Assembly (NCBI RefSeq): GCF_014649715.1
Contig: NZ_BMTO01000010.1
Span: 1-50,909, forward strand
DNA from: Streptomyces lateritius
GTDB lineage: Bacteria; Actinomycetota; Actinomycetes; Streptomycetales; Streptomycetaceae
Length of the DNA: 50,909 nt
Direction of reading: 5' to 3'
Shown: positions 8,987 to 16,726 of the stretch, in pieces
Numbering within the stretch: the stretch's first letter is position 1
How the letters are laid out: the number at the start of each line of letters is the position of its first letter
Position numbers and translations under genes: made by a program
Notes under the pieces: generated by a model
What the model saw: the letters and a program-made list of their open reading frames with translations, nothing else
Told to the model about the DNA's origin: nothing
The model's database searches: none

Positions 8987-10036
8987 TCAGGCCTGGGTGA
9001 AGCCGTTCATGATGGTGGTGGGCCGCTGGGTGGCGGAGTCCCAGGCGCCCATGGCGTAGCCGGTGAACGGGGACATGCACTCCGGTTCCCAGTAGAAGAT
9101 GCCCTGCCCGCCGTTGGCCTTCAGCGCCTTGGTGTAGGCGACCAGGGCGGCCTGGGTGGAGGCGGCCCTGTCCACCCGGCCGCCGAACTCGCTCTGCAGG
9201 AACGGTTTGCCGTAGGCGTCGGAGATCCTCTTCATGTTCGCCACGATGCCGGGGGCGACGTCTGCGCTGCCGTAGGAGGAGAACACCGACATGTCCCACT
9301 TGCCGCCGTTGGCCGCGTAGCGGCTGAAGAACGTCGTCATCACGTCGTACTTCTGCGGCTGGGCCAGGTGAATGCACACCGTCGCGTTCGGTGACACCGC
9401 TTTCACCTGGGTGTACGCCGCGTTGAGCAGCCCGGTCATCTGCGCCGGGTTGGAGACGCTGCCGACGGGGCGGCAGATCCCGCTGTTGATCTCGTTGCCG
9501 ATCTGCACCCAGGTGGGGAGCACGTCGTTGTTCTTCATGACCGTCATGGTCTGGTTCACGTACGTGCTCATCGCGGTGCGCATCTGGTTGTAGCTCATGT
9601 TCCTCCACGCTGCGGGCGGGTTCTGCACGCCGACGGAGTTCCAGGTGTCGCCGAACATGTAGTCGAGCATGATCGACATTCCCGCGGCCTTGACCCGTTT
9701 GGCGAAGGCGGCGACCTCGTTGATGCCGCAATGCCCGTCGGTCGGGCTGCTGGAGGGATTGACGAAGGTGCGCAACCGCACGGCGGTGATGCCGTACCCC
9801 TTGAGAATGGTCAGCAGGTCCTGCTTCTGTCCGCTCGCGTTCTTCCACGAGAAGCCGCGGGCCTCCATCTGCGGAACCCAGCTGATGTCGACGCCCTTGA
9901 CGAAACCCGCGGCGGCATGGGCCGGCGTCTCGAGTTCTGCGAACGCGGCGGCGGTGGCGATCGCCCCGGCGGTGGCGGTGGTGGCCTTGAGCAGGGTCCT
10001 GCGGCTGATCGGTCCGGAACCGGATACCTCGGGCAT
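8987..10036 (-). CDS. Secreted endo-beta-1,4-galactanase (GH53)
   Basis: 349 residues. A twin-arginine signal (SRRTLLK, R12 R13, then a hydrophobic stretch to about residue 42) directs export. The mature part matches GH53: FVKGVDISWVPQMEA, ILKGYGITAVRLRTFVNP, MLDYMFGDTWNS, and the two catalytic glutamates in IGNEINSG (E182, acid/base) and QSEFGG (E283, nucleophile). It hydrolyses beta-1,4-galactan side chains of pectin. ATG 10036 is chosen because AGGAAGG is 6 bases upstream and the Tat motif follows. The frame remains open upstream to 10276 but that part has no signal-like features. It sits between the PL11 lyase and two acetylesterases, consistent with rhamnogalacturonan-I breakdown. Confidence 0.92.
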   Translation of the reverse strand: MPEVSGSGPISRRTLLKATTATAGAIATAAAFAELETPAHAAAGFVKGVDISWVPQMEARGFSWKNASGQKQDLLTILKGYGITAVRLRTFVNPSSSPTDGHCGINEVAAFAKRVKAAGMSIMLDYMFGDTWNSVGVQNPPAAWRNMSYNQMRTAMSTYVNQTMTVMKNNDVLPTWVQIGNEINSGICRPVGSVSNPAQMTGLLNAAYTQVKAVSPNATVCIHLAQPQKYDVMTTFFSRYAANGGKWDMSVFSSYGSADVAPGIVANMKRISDAYGKPFLQSEFGGRVDRAASTQAALVAYTKALKANGGQGIFYWEPECMSPFTGYAMGAWDSATQRPTTIMNGFTQA

Positions 10037-10303
10037 GGTCGTTCCTTCCTGCGCACCGGCCGCACCTGAGTCGCTGCGGCCGACGGGCGGGGTGGTCGTG
10101 GGGGCGGTGTTTCCAGGCTTGGTGACGGTCAGGGGGGGCGAGGGGCGGTGGTCCGTCGTAGGAGGCGTTTCGCGCCGATACGACCGAGCCGCGCGTGCAG
10201 GGTGCTGTTGCCTGCGCCGGCCGTGTCCGGTCTCCCGGCGAAGCAGCCGGCCCCCGGCCGCCGACCGACCGCCCATGGGGCGGGATGGACGGCCGGGGAA
10301 GGT

Positions 10304-12208
10304 TCAGGGCGTGTGGACGGTGGGCCGCGGAGCCGTCGGCATCCCGTGGCCGATGAAGAAGCTCGGGTGCGGCGGCTGGTTGTAGGCCGTGTTCTGCCAG
10401 GCCAGGGCCGTACGGTACTGGGTGTCGTGGAGCAGGGTCGTGATCCGGGTGTTCGTCCGGTGCGGCGTGGAGTAGATCCGCAGGGCCGTGTTGTTCGCCG
10501 TCGGCCAGACGACCTCCTCGCGCCAGTCGCCGAGGATGTCTCCGGACAGCGACGGGGTGGCCTTGGTGCCGTTGTTGGAGTGGACCCCGGAGCCGGTCAG
10601 CAGTCGGGTGTCGCCGGACGTGCCGTACTTGTCGACGCGGGTGCCGTCGAGGAGTTCGCGCACGGGGTCGCCGTCCCACCAGCTGACGAAGTTCATGCTG
10701 GACGGCTCCCGGCCCAGAGAGGCGCCGGTGGCCGAGCGCAGGGTGGTGTCGGTGGCCGACCAGGCCTCCGCGCCCGCACTGCCGGCGTAGACGTCCGCGG
10801 CGACCCCGCGGCCGTTGTCCGCGCCGGAGGCCGTACGCCACAGGATCTGGCCGGTGCGCGCGTCGGCCGTCCACGAGCCCGGCTTGCTCCCGTCCTCGGA
10901 CACCTTGAAGTACTCCAGGCCCGCGCGGGACGGGTTGAGATCTCCGACATGGCCCGCGTCGCCGTGGCCCAGCCTGGTGGTCCACAGCCCGTTGCCGTTG
11001 TCGTCGACGGTCATGGCGCCGTAGACGATCTCGTCCTTGCCGTCAGCGTCGACGTCCGCGACGGAAAGGCTGTGGTTGCCCTGACCGTCGTAACCCTTAC
11101 CGCTGTTGGCGGAGGAGGTGGTATCGAAGGTCCAGCGACGGGTGAACTGGCCGCCTCGCCAGTCCCAGGCCGCGATCACCGTGCGGGTGTAGTAGCCGCG
11201 GGCCATGAGGAGGGAGGGACGGGCGCCGTCCAGGTATGCCGTTCCGGCCAGGAAGCGGTCGACGCGGTTGCCGTAGCTGTCACCCCAGGAGGAGACGTTG
11301 CCGCGGGCCGGGACGTAGTCGACGCTTTGCATCGCCTTGCCGGTCTGCCCGTTGAACATGGTCAGATACTCCGGCCCGGACAGGATGTACCCGCTGGAGT
11401 TGCGGTGGTCGGCCGCCGAACTGCCGATCACCGCGCCGGTGCCGTCCCGCGTGCCGTCGGCCGTCTTCATGGCGACCTCGGCCTTGCCGTCGCCGTCGTA
11501 GTCGTACACCTGGAACTGCGTGTAGTGCGCGCCGGAACGGATGTTGCGGCCCAGGTCGATGCGCCACAGCCGGGTGCCGTCCAGCTTGATGCCGTCGACG
11601 ATCGTGTTGCCGGTGTAGCCGGACTGGGAGTTGTCCTTGGCGTTGGTCGGCTGCCACTTCAGAATCAGATCGAGCCTGCCGTCCCCGTCCAGGTCGCCGG
11701 CACTGGCGTCGTTGGCCTCGTAGGTGTACGGCGAGTTCCCCGGAGCGGTGCCCCCGGCCGGCGGCGAGATCGGCACATCCAGGTATCCCGGCCGGAACTG
11801 CAGCGCGCGCTCGGAGGGGGCCTGCTCGGTGCCGTTCACCACGGCGCGCACCGTGTAGTCGGCGGAGTCCGGGGCGCCGGAGTCGAAGTGGTTGGTGGAA
11901 CCAGTGATCGGCGAGGAGTTGAGCTTCGTGCCGCCGCGGTAGACGTTGAACGTCACGTCGTTCGGGTCGGTGGCCAGCCAGCGCCACGACACCAGGTTCC
12001 CGCTGCTGGTGTGGACACTGGTCAGTCCTCGGTCGAGGCGCTCCACCTGTCGCGCGGTCGCGGCCTGCGCGGTCTGGGGAAGCATGGTGAGCGCGGAGCC
12101 GGCCAGTGTGACGGCGGCGGCGAGAGCGCCTGCGATGCGGCCGCCCGAGGCTCGGCGGATTCTTCGTTGCCACGGCGCCGTGCGGGGACGGCGGTGGGAG
12201 TCGGTCAC
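10304..12208 (-). CDS. Secreted rhamnogalacturonan endolyase (PL11)
   Basis: 634 residues from a GTG start at 12208 with GGAGG about 6 bases upstream. A long signal peptide (about 1-49, ending AQA) is followed by a short fibronectin-like beta domain (LDRGLTSVHTSSGNLVSWRWL, about 58-140). The catalytic eight-bladed propeller of PL11 follows, with calcium-type Asp/Gly loops: DLDGDGRLD (172-180), DYDGDGKAE (236-244) and a later DVDADGKDE. The enzyme cleaves the rhamnose-galacturonate backbone of rhamnogalacturonan I by beta-elimination. Length and architecture match YesW/YesX-type lyases. It is 267 bases upstream of the GH53 gene. A palindrome at 12373-12390, about 165 bases before the start, is a candidate operator. 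Confidence 0.93.
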   Translation of the reverse strand: MTDSHRRPRTAPWQRRIRRASGGRIAGALAAAVTLAGSALTMLPQTAQAATARQVERLDRGLTSVHTSSGNLVSWRWLATDPNDVTFNVYRGGTKLNSSPITGSTNHFDSGAPDSADYTVRAVVNGTEQAPSERALQFRPGYLDVPISPPAGGTAPGNSPYTYEANDASAGDLDGDGRLDLILKWQPTNAKDNSQSGYTGNTIVDGIKLDGTRLWRIDLGRNIRSGAHYTQFQVYDYDGDGKAEVAMKTADGTRDGTGAVIGSSAADHRNSSGYILSGPEYLTMFNGQTGKAMQSVDYVPARGNVSSWGDSYGNRVDRFLAGTAYLDGARPSLLMARGYYTRTVIAAWDWRGGQFTRRWTFDTTSSANSGKGYDGQGNHSLSVADVDADGKDEIVYGAMTVDDNGNGLWTTRLGHGDAGHVGDLNPSRAGLEYFKVSEDGSKPGSWTADARTGQILWRTASGADNGRGVAADVYAGSAGAEAWSATDTTLRSATGASLGREPSSMNFVSWWDGDPVRELLDGTRVDKYGTSGDTRLLTGSGVHSNNGTKATPSLSGDILGDWREEVVWPTANNTALRIYSTPHRTNTRITTLLHDTQYRTALAWQNTAYNQPPHPSFFIGHGMPTAPRPTVHTP

Positions 12209-12372
12209 AGTGACCTCCGGTGTGGGGGTGGGGTGTACGCGCCTTGCGGTGCATCACGCGGTGGTGGACGACGGGGTGCTTCCCCCGCGGAAGACACGGG
12301 TGGTGATGGTTCGCGCCGGCGGGTTCAGTGAGGCGGCGCCACCGGAGACGTCCGGCAGCCCGACCTCACCTT

Positions 12373-12390
12373 TTGTTCTGATCATGACAA
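12373..12390. promoter_or_regulatory. Candidate operator upstream of the PL11 lyase
   Basis: An 18-bp inverted repeat, TTGT-N2-TGATCA-N2-ACAA, stands out in an AT-richer patch between the hydrolase stop (12421) and the lyase start (12208). Its size suits a dimeric regulator site. No second copy was found in the window, so the assignment rests on symmetry and position only. Confidence 0.35.
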
Positions 12391-12420
12391 TCTGATGGAA
12401 GGGGCGATGAGCGGTGGCTC

Positions 12421-13308
12421 TCAGCTCAGGACGGACTCCCAGGTGGTGGTGCTGGAGCCGGCGCCGGAGGGGAGGCGGTCGCGGGCGGCGGTGTCGCCGT
12501 ACAGGCTCCAGCGCATCCAGTCCACGAAGGTGTTGATCGTCCGCGAATCGCCGAAGTAGTTGCTGTGGCCCGCGCCGCGGAAGGTGAGGAACGCCTTGGG
12601 TGCGGGCCGTTCGCGGTACGCCTGGCGGGCGGAGGAGATGGGGCAGGTGCTGTCCCGGTCGCCGTGCATGAACAGCACCTTGGCTTTGACCCGGCTGCTG
12701 GGATTGCCCATGTCCACGCAGGACATCGGGATCGCAGTGACGATCCGCTCGTCCGGCCAGGCGGTCAGCAGGCCGTGGGTGGTCATGCCGCCCATCGAGT
12801 GGCCGGACACGCCGACGCCGACCGTCGTGTTGATGTGGCCGGCCAGCGGATCGTCGGCCCGGGCCAGCGCGAGGGTCCGGGTGATGACCTCGGAGACGTC
12901 CTTGGACTGGTTGCCGTTGTAGACGTCTCCGCCACTGAGCCTGGCGAAGTGGGGGGCGGGGACGACGAAGCCGGCCTCGGCCAGAGGGCGGATGATCGCC
13001 AGGGAATTCTGCGGGCTGCTGCTGAAGCCGTGCATGAACTCACAGACCGGGAAGACGCCCTCGGCGACGGGCGCGTTGGTGACGGGGGCTCCGCCCGGAG
13101 TGCCGGTGGCCGGGTAGTAGACGTAGGTCGTCCACCTGCGGGTGCCGCGGCTCCAGGCGTACGCGCGTACGCCGACGGCGAACCGCTTGGTCGGTGCGCC
13201 CTGCGGCCTGACAAGGGCGCCTGCCTGCCCGGCACCGAGCAGGGAAGCACCCACCCCCGCCGCACCGGCCGCGCTCAGGGTCAGGAAGGTACGCCGTTGC
13301 ATGCTCAT
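12421..13308 (-). CDS. Secreted alpha/beta hydrolase (esterase or lipase-like)
   Basis: 295 residues with a signal region (MQRRTFLTLSAAGAAGVG, double Arg, ending near residue 33). The alpha/beta-hydrolase fold is shown by the oxyanion-type HGF in CEFMHGFSSSP, the nucleophile elbow GHSMGG, an acid block LFMHGDRDSTCP, and the His block GAGHSNYF. The family looks like dienelactone-hydrolase, chlorophyllase or cutinase-like secreted hydrolases. ATG 13308 is chosen because AGGAG lies 7 bases upstream; ATG 13302 is also possible. It is the first gene on the pectin strand, 212 bases before the PL11 gene. An esterase acting on pectin substituents (acetyl, methyl or feruloyl) would fit, but the substrate cannot be read from sequence. 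Confidence 0.8.
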   Translation of the reverse strand: MSMQRRTFLTLSAAGAAGVGASLLGAGQAGALVRPQGAPTKRFAVGVRAYAWSRGTRRWTTYVYYPATGTPGGAPVTNAPVAEGVFPVCEFMHGFSSSPQNSLAIIRPLAEAGFVVPAPHFARLSGGDVYNGNQSKDVSEVITRTLALARADDPLAGHINTTVGVGVSGHSMGGMTTHGLLTAWPDERIVTAIPMSCVDMGNPSSRVKAKVLFMHGDRDSTCPISSARQAYRERPAPKAFLTFRGAGHSNYFGDSRTINTFVDWMRWSLYGDTAARDRLPSGAGSSTTTWESVLS

Positions 13309-13390
13309 GGATGACTCCTGTGTGAGTGGGGGGGTTGAGGTGGGGGAACGTGGGGTCTCGTGGCCCGGTCGCTTCATCGGTGGGGAAGCA

Positions 13391-13531
13391 TCAGATGGGG
13401 TGACGGCGTGTGGTGCGACTTCCACTGAAAAACGGGAACACGCTGCTCACGAGCGACGGTGCGGACCTCAACTCGTACGCCGGTCCGGGAACCACCGCGA
13501 CTGTCGAGCCGGCCAGCCGTAACTCACCCAT
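13391..13531 (-). CDS. Small ORF with a strong ribosome site, function unknown
   Basis: 46 residues beginning MGELRLAGSTVAVVPGPAYE, with AGGAGG about 7 bases before ATG 13531. A second short frame (16 residues, ATG preceded by GAGGAG) ends just upstream of that ribosome site. Neither resembles a known family. It may be a real small protein, a leader peptide for the pectin strand, or the start of a deleted gene. Confidence 0.3.
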   Translation of the reverse strand: MGELRLAGSTVAVVPGPAYELRSAPSLVSSVFPFFSGSRTTRRHPI

Positions 13532-13625
13532 GGAGATGCCTCCTGTCACCACTGATGCGGAGGTACGAAGGCCCGAGGCGGCGAGGGGCGATACATGCGA
13601 TCTCCTCGTTGCGCACCACATGCCT

Positions 13626-13637
13626 GTGAACGTTCCC
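13626..13637. promoter_or_regulatory. Near-palindromic GTGNACGTNCAC-like site
   Basis: GTGAACGTTCCC differs by one base from the palindrome GTGNACGTNCAC that occurs twice at 15076-15163. It lies between the PaaX-type gene and the hydrolase start and could be a weaker site for the same regulator. Confidence 0.25.
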
Positions 13638-13712
13638 ACATCACCTTGAATGACAGAAAGAGTCGCGACCGGACTCTCATCTGTCAATCGTTGCGGCCCA
13701 ATCCCTTTGAAC

Positions 13713-14678
13713 TCAGCCGTGACAGTGACCGATGCCGGCACTCATGCCGGCGATCGTGTGGGCACTGATGTCCAGGTGCGGACCGTCCGCGGACCGGGCC
13801 GCCACCGTACGGACGTGTTCCTGGGCCGGTTGCGCCAGACCGTCGTACACCGCGACGCACACCGCCCGCGCCCGGGACCGAGGCCAGTCGGCCGGCAGCA
13901 GACCGATGGGCAGCAGGGGGTCCAGCACCGGGAAATGGCGGTAGGTGTTCATCGCCTCGGTGCGGGCGCGCACCGCCGCTGCGCCGGTGACGCCACCGGC
14001 GCTGATGAGAGGCAGCAGGCTGCTCCACCGCCGGATGAAGATCTGGTACTGGTCGGCGATGCCGGGCAGGTCCCACGCCTCGACCGGGTTGCGGTTGGCC
14101 TCCGTCTCGAGATCCACCTGTCTCGCGCGGAACACGCTCACCGCCCCCAGCGCCAAGTCGGCGAGTTCGGCACGCCCCTTGGAGGTGAGGGGGTGCGGTG
14201 ATGCCCAGACCGCGTCGTACAGCGGCGTGTACCCCCGCCACCGCAGCGCGGTGCGCAGCGCGCGCCGCCGCGTGCTCGCATGTTCCGGTACGGAGAAGGC
14301 GACCAGCGTCCACCATCCGTCCCATGAGTCGGGTTGCGTGGTGAACGTGGCGATCGAGCCACCACCGTTCCACAGATCGACTGCGGCCTCCCGGGTCAGC
14401 CGGTACGAGCTGTACCGCCCCTGCCGACTGCCCTCCAGCACCCCTCGGCGCGCCAGCCTGCTGATCGTCGTACGGGCGGCGCCGTCGGCCACGTCGAACT
14501 CCCCCAGCAACGCCACGATCGCCGCCGCCGGCAACCAGGCCCGGGCCGGAAGCGTGTAGTCAGCGATCAGGGTGACCGCCAAGCCCGCCGGTGAACCGCC
14601 GGTCTGCCAGCGCGGCAACCGCGTCGGCCGAGTGCCGTCGCCGGAGAAGATCTCCTCGAGGTGGGACAGGTTCGTCAA
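13713..14678 (-). CDS. PaaX-family transcriptional regulator
   Basis: 321 residues. The N-terminal winged-helix region (about 25-95) has VTLIADYTLPARAWLPAAAI, LLGEFDVADGAARTTISRLARRG and GRYSSYRLT, followed by DSWDGWWTLVAFSVPEHAST, a segment characteristic of PaaX proteins. The C-terminal part (QYQIFIRRW, PLLPIGLLPADWP, ARAVCVAVYDGL) also matches the family. PaaX of E. coli controls phenylacetate catabolism, but many actinobacterial homologs regulate other pathways. The start is TTG 14678 with GGAG upstream, since no ATG or GTG fits. It lies on the same strand as the pectin genes, 404 bases before the hydrolase. Control of the pectin locus is a guess. Confidence 0.87.
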   Translation of the reverse strand: MTNLSHLEEIFSGDGTRPTRLPRWQTGGSPAGLAVTLIADYTLPARAWLPAAAIVALLGEFDVADGAARTTISRLARRGVLEGSRQGRYSSYRLTREAAVDLWNGGGSIATFTTQPDSWDGWWTLVAFSVPEHASTRRRALRTALRWRGYTPLYDAVWASPHPLTSKGRAELADLALGAVSVFRARQVDLETEANRNPVEAWDLPGIADQYQIFIRRWSSLLPLISAGGVTGAAAVRARTEAMNTYRHFPVLDPLLPIGLLPADWPRSRARAVCVAVYDGLAQPAQEHVRTVAARSADGPHLDISAHTIAGMSAGIGHCHG

Positions 14679-15456
14679 GGTCTGCTCCGACGCGTCGCAT
14701 ACGGCGGCCCCCGTGAAGGCCTGGTCTCACGCCCGGACCGGACTCGCGCGGCACTGTCGCCACCCTGTCCGCCGATGTCTCCCACGACAATCGGCACGCT
14801 CGCGTCGGCGAACGCGCACTCGGACGCTGACTGACGTGGTCGACTGACGTAGTTGAGCATCAGTTCGATGCCCGGTCGGACACTGAGTGAAGCACGCTTT
14901 CGAGTAACGGAGGGATCTCGCCCGCCGCCCTGGTTGCGGATGCCACGCTCGGTCCGCCGACACCGTGTCGACGAGCGGCGGGCCGACCGGGCCGGGACGC
15001 AGTCGGCGGTGCAGAGCGCCCCCGAAGCGCAGCACACGGTCCGGCCGCCATCGGCCGACCGACCTGCAGCGCGCTGTGCACGTTCACACCAGTTCGCGGG
15101 AAACGCTTGAAACGATCACCCGCGTGCGCTTACATCAGCACGTGCTTGATCGTGTACGTTCACACGCTTGGCGCAGGGCCTCGCCTTGAAAGCCCGGCGA
15201 CTCCGGCCGCTCGCTTCGAGTGCAACCTCATGCGTAGCCACCACCACCTACCAGGGCCAGGATGTCCCGGGTCGTGAGCGCCACCGGTGGTTGAACCCGT
15301 TCGGCCAGGGCCCGGGCCCTGGCGGCGGAGCTCCCGCGACGTGCGCGGCCGCTCTCTTGCGCGTGCCGAGCCGGCCCCTGACCCGGCCGAGCCTCCTCGT
15401 CCGCCCCACCGGAACGGGGGGCTCCGCCGCCGCCCGGGGCGCACGGGGGGCAAAGG
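14679..15456. other. Long intergenic region with an orphan regulatory-looking segment
   Basis: No gene could be supported. The part from 15070 to 15170 is AT-richer than its surroundings and holds two GTGNACGTNCAC palindromes and a 7-bp inverted repeat (ACGATCA / TGATCGT, about 15112-15154). The stretch 15200-15450 is Pro/Arg-rich in every frame and has no recognisable product. Confidence 0.4.
15076..15163. promoter_or_regulatory. Two GTGNACGTNCAC palindromes (candidate operator pair)
   Basis: GTGCACGTTCAC at 15076-15087 and GTGTACGTTCAC at 15152-15163 are 76 bases apart start to start, close to seven helical turns. The pattern suits a dimeric regulator that loops DNA. The nearest gene starts are 14678 (PaaX type, transcribed away) and 16156, so the controlled gene is unclear. 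Confidence 0.35.
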
Positions 15457-15494
15457 GCGTGCGGCGCGGACGCCCTACGGGCGGCGCCGCACGC
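15457..15494 (-). terminator. Hairpin terminator after the small secreted protein gene
   Basis: An 11-bp perfect repeat (GCGTGCGGCGC / GCGCCGCACGC) encloses an inner 5-bp stem (CGCCC / GGGCG), giving an almost continuous stem 12 bases after the stop at 15506. Confidence 0.7.
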
Positions 15495-15505
15495 CGGACG
15501 GGCCA

Positions 15506-16156
15506 TCAGCGGACGACGGGCCTCGTGAAGTCCGCGCCGGGGATGACGATCGGGCGCGAGATCAGCTTCAGCCGGTACTCCATGCCCACGTCGTCGATGA
15601 GGAACGGCATCCGGTTCTTGTTGTCCTCGATCACCATGAACGTGAGGGTGACCTTCTGCGGTGACGTGCTGTAGAAAGCGTCGGGCAGGGTGAGCGAAAC
15701 CTTCTCGTACGCGCCTGCGGTGCCGCCCTTGTTCATGCGGCTGTGCAGCTCGTGACTCTGCCCGTTCTCGGCGGTGGCTTCGACGACCAGCTGGCGGAAG
15801 CCGAAGTCCGGCGAGTCCGCGCGGACCACGTCGCTGCGAAGCCAGAACGTCAGCACCGGAACCTTGTACGCCGGCACGGTGACCTGCTGGGAGATGCGGC
15901 TGATGCCGGTGTAGCCCGTTCCGCCGAGTTCGGCCTTGCCGACGCCGGAGCGGGCGGGCCAGGCCGAGGAGTTGTTGACGGGGTGCCCGCCGAAGGGGGT
16001 CACGTACTCGCTCCAGGACGCGTTGCCGCTCTCGAAGCCCGGGTTCGCGATCTCGGACGTGCCGGCGTTGGCGCTCGGTGCGGCGATGAAGGCGGCTGCC
16101 GCGGCGAGGACGGTGGAGGCGGCGAGTATGCCGGCTCTCCGTGTTTTCTTTCTCAT
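15506..16156 (-). CDS. Small secreted protein with jelly-roll-like domain
   Basis: 216 residues. A clear signal peptide (MRKKTRRAGILAASTVLAAA, cleavage near ANA-GTS at about 31-32) is followed by NPGFESGNASWSEY, a typical opening of carbohydrate-binding or jelly-roll domains (CBM4/9 or DUF642-like). The rest is beta-rich (ISQQVTVPAYKVPVLTFWLR, KVTLTFMVIEDNKNRMPFLI, then DDVGME). No catalytic motif is seen. It could bind polysaccharide, protein or another ligand at the cell surface. AGGAG lies 5 bases before ATG 16156 and a hairpin follows the stop, so it is a single-gene unit. The neighbouring pectin locus suggests, but does not show, a polysaccharide role. Confidence 0.7.
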   Translation of the reverse strand: MRKKTRRAGILAASTVLAAAAAFIAAPSANAGTSEIANPGFESGNASWSEYVTPFGGHPVNNSSAWPARSGVGKAELGGTGYTGISRISQQVTVPAYKVPVLTFWLRSDVVRADSPDFGFRQLVVEATAENGQSHELHSRMNKGGTAGAYEKVSLTLPDAFYSTSPQKVTLTFMVIEDNKNRMPFLIDDVGMEYRLKLISRPIVIPGADFTRPVVR

Positions 16157-16726
16157 GGTTCTCCTGGCTGTTTCCTGATTCCGGTTACGGGCCGGCCCGC
16201 AACAGCCCCAACGGTCGGCCCGCGCACCTCCGACGGTTCGTCAGAAGGTGGGGCGGCCGGGCCGTGCCCGCGGACACGGTGGTCACCCGTGTCGAACCGC
16301 GCGGCACACTGTAGCGCCCGCACGGGGCAGTCCGACACGAACGGTGTCACACGCCGCCTGAGGAGCGTCCGCGGCCCCTCCGCACGAGACGGGTCTCCCG
16401 AACGGCGCGCAGGGGCTCTCTGATTGGAGCGTCCCAGTGCTGTCACCGCAGGGGGTCGCCCTGGCCTGGATGTGCCGGCACGGTGGGGGTGCGGCCTTCT
16501 CGTTGACAGGAGGAGATCTGGGTGACACTGATGTCGATCGCCGCTCAGCAAGACGTACTGCATGACGGCTTATCACGACCCCGTGACCAACCACCCGAGA
16601 CCATTTGAAGACGTCACGTAGGCGGCTCGGCGGTAATGAGGCCACCGGTTCCCGCTGCACCGGGCCTGGCTACGGGACACGCCTCGCCGTCACCCACGCA
16701 CGGGTAGTGCGATGAGCGGCATCCTG
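16157..16726. other. Intergenic region; one 28-codon ORF with a ribosome site
   Basis: No full gene was recognised. A short plus-strand ORF from GTG 16522 to 16608 (MTLMSIAAQQDVLHDG...) is preceded by AGGAGGAG and a TTGACA-like hexamer at 16503. It is probably a truncated gene start or a small peptide. The promoter of the secreted protein at 16156 must lie in the right-hand part of this region as read on the minus strand. Confidence 0.3.

Noticed and set aside
10148..12331. A 727-codon plus-strand open frame
   Set aside because: It mirrors the PL11 lyase; its Val/Gly-rich composition is typical of an antisense shadow.
15228..15506. A possible LuxR helix-turn-helix (ALTTRDILALVGGG) on the minus strand
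   Set aside because: Only about 14 residues resemble the LuxR motif, the rest is Arg/Pro-rich and the frame stops right after.
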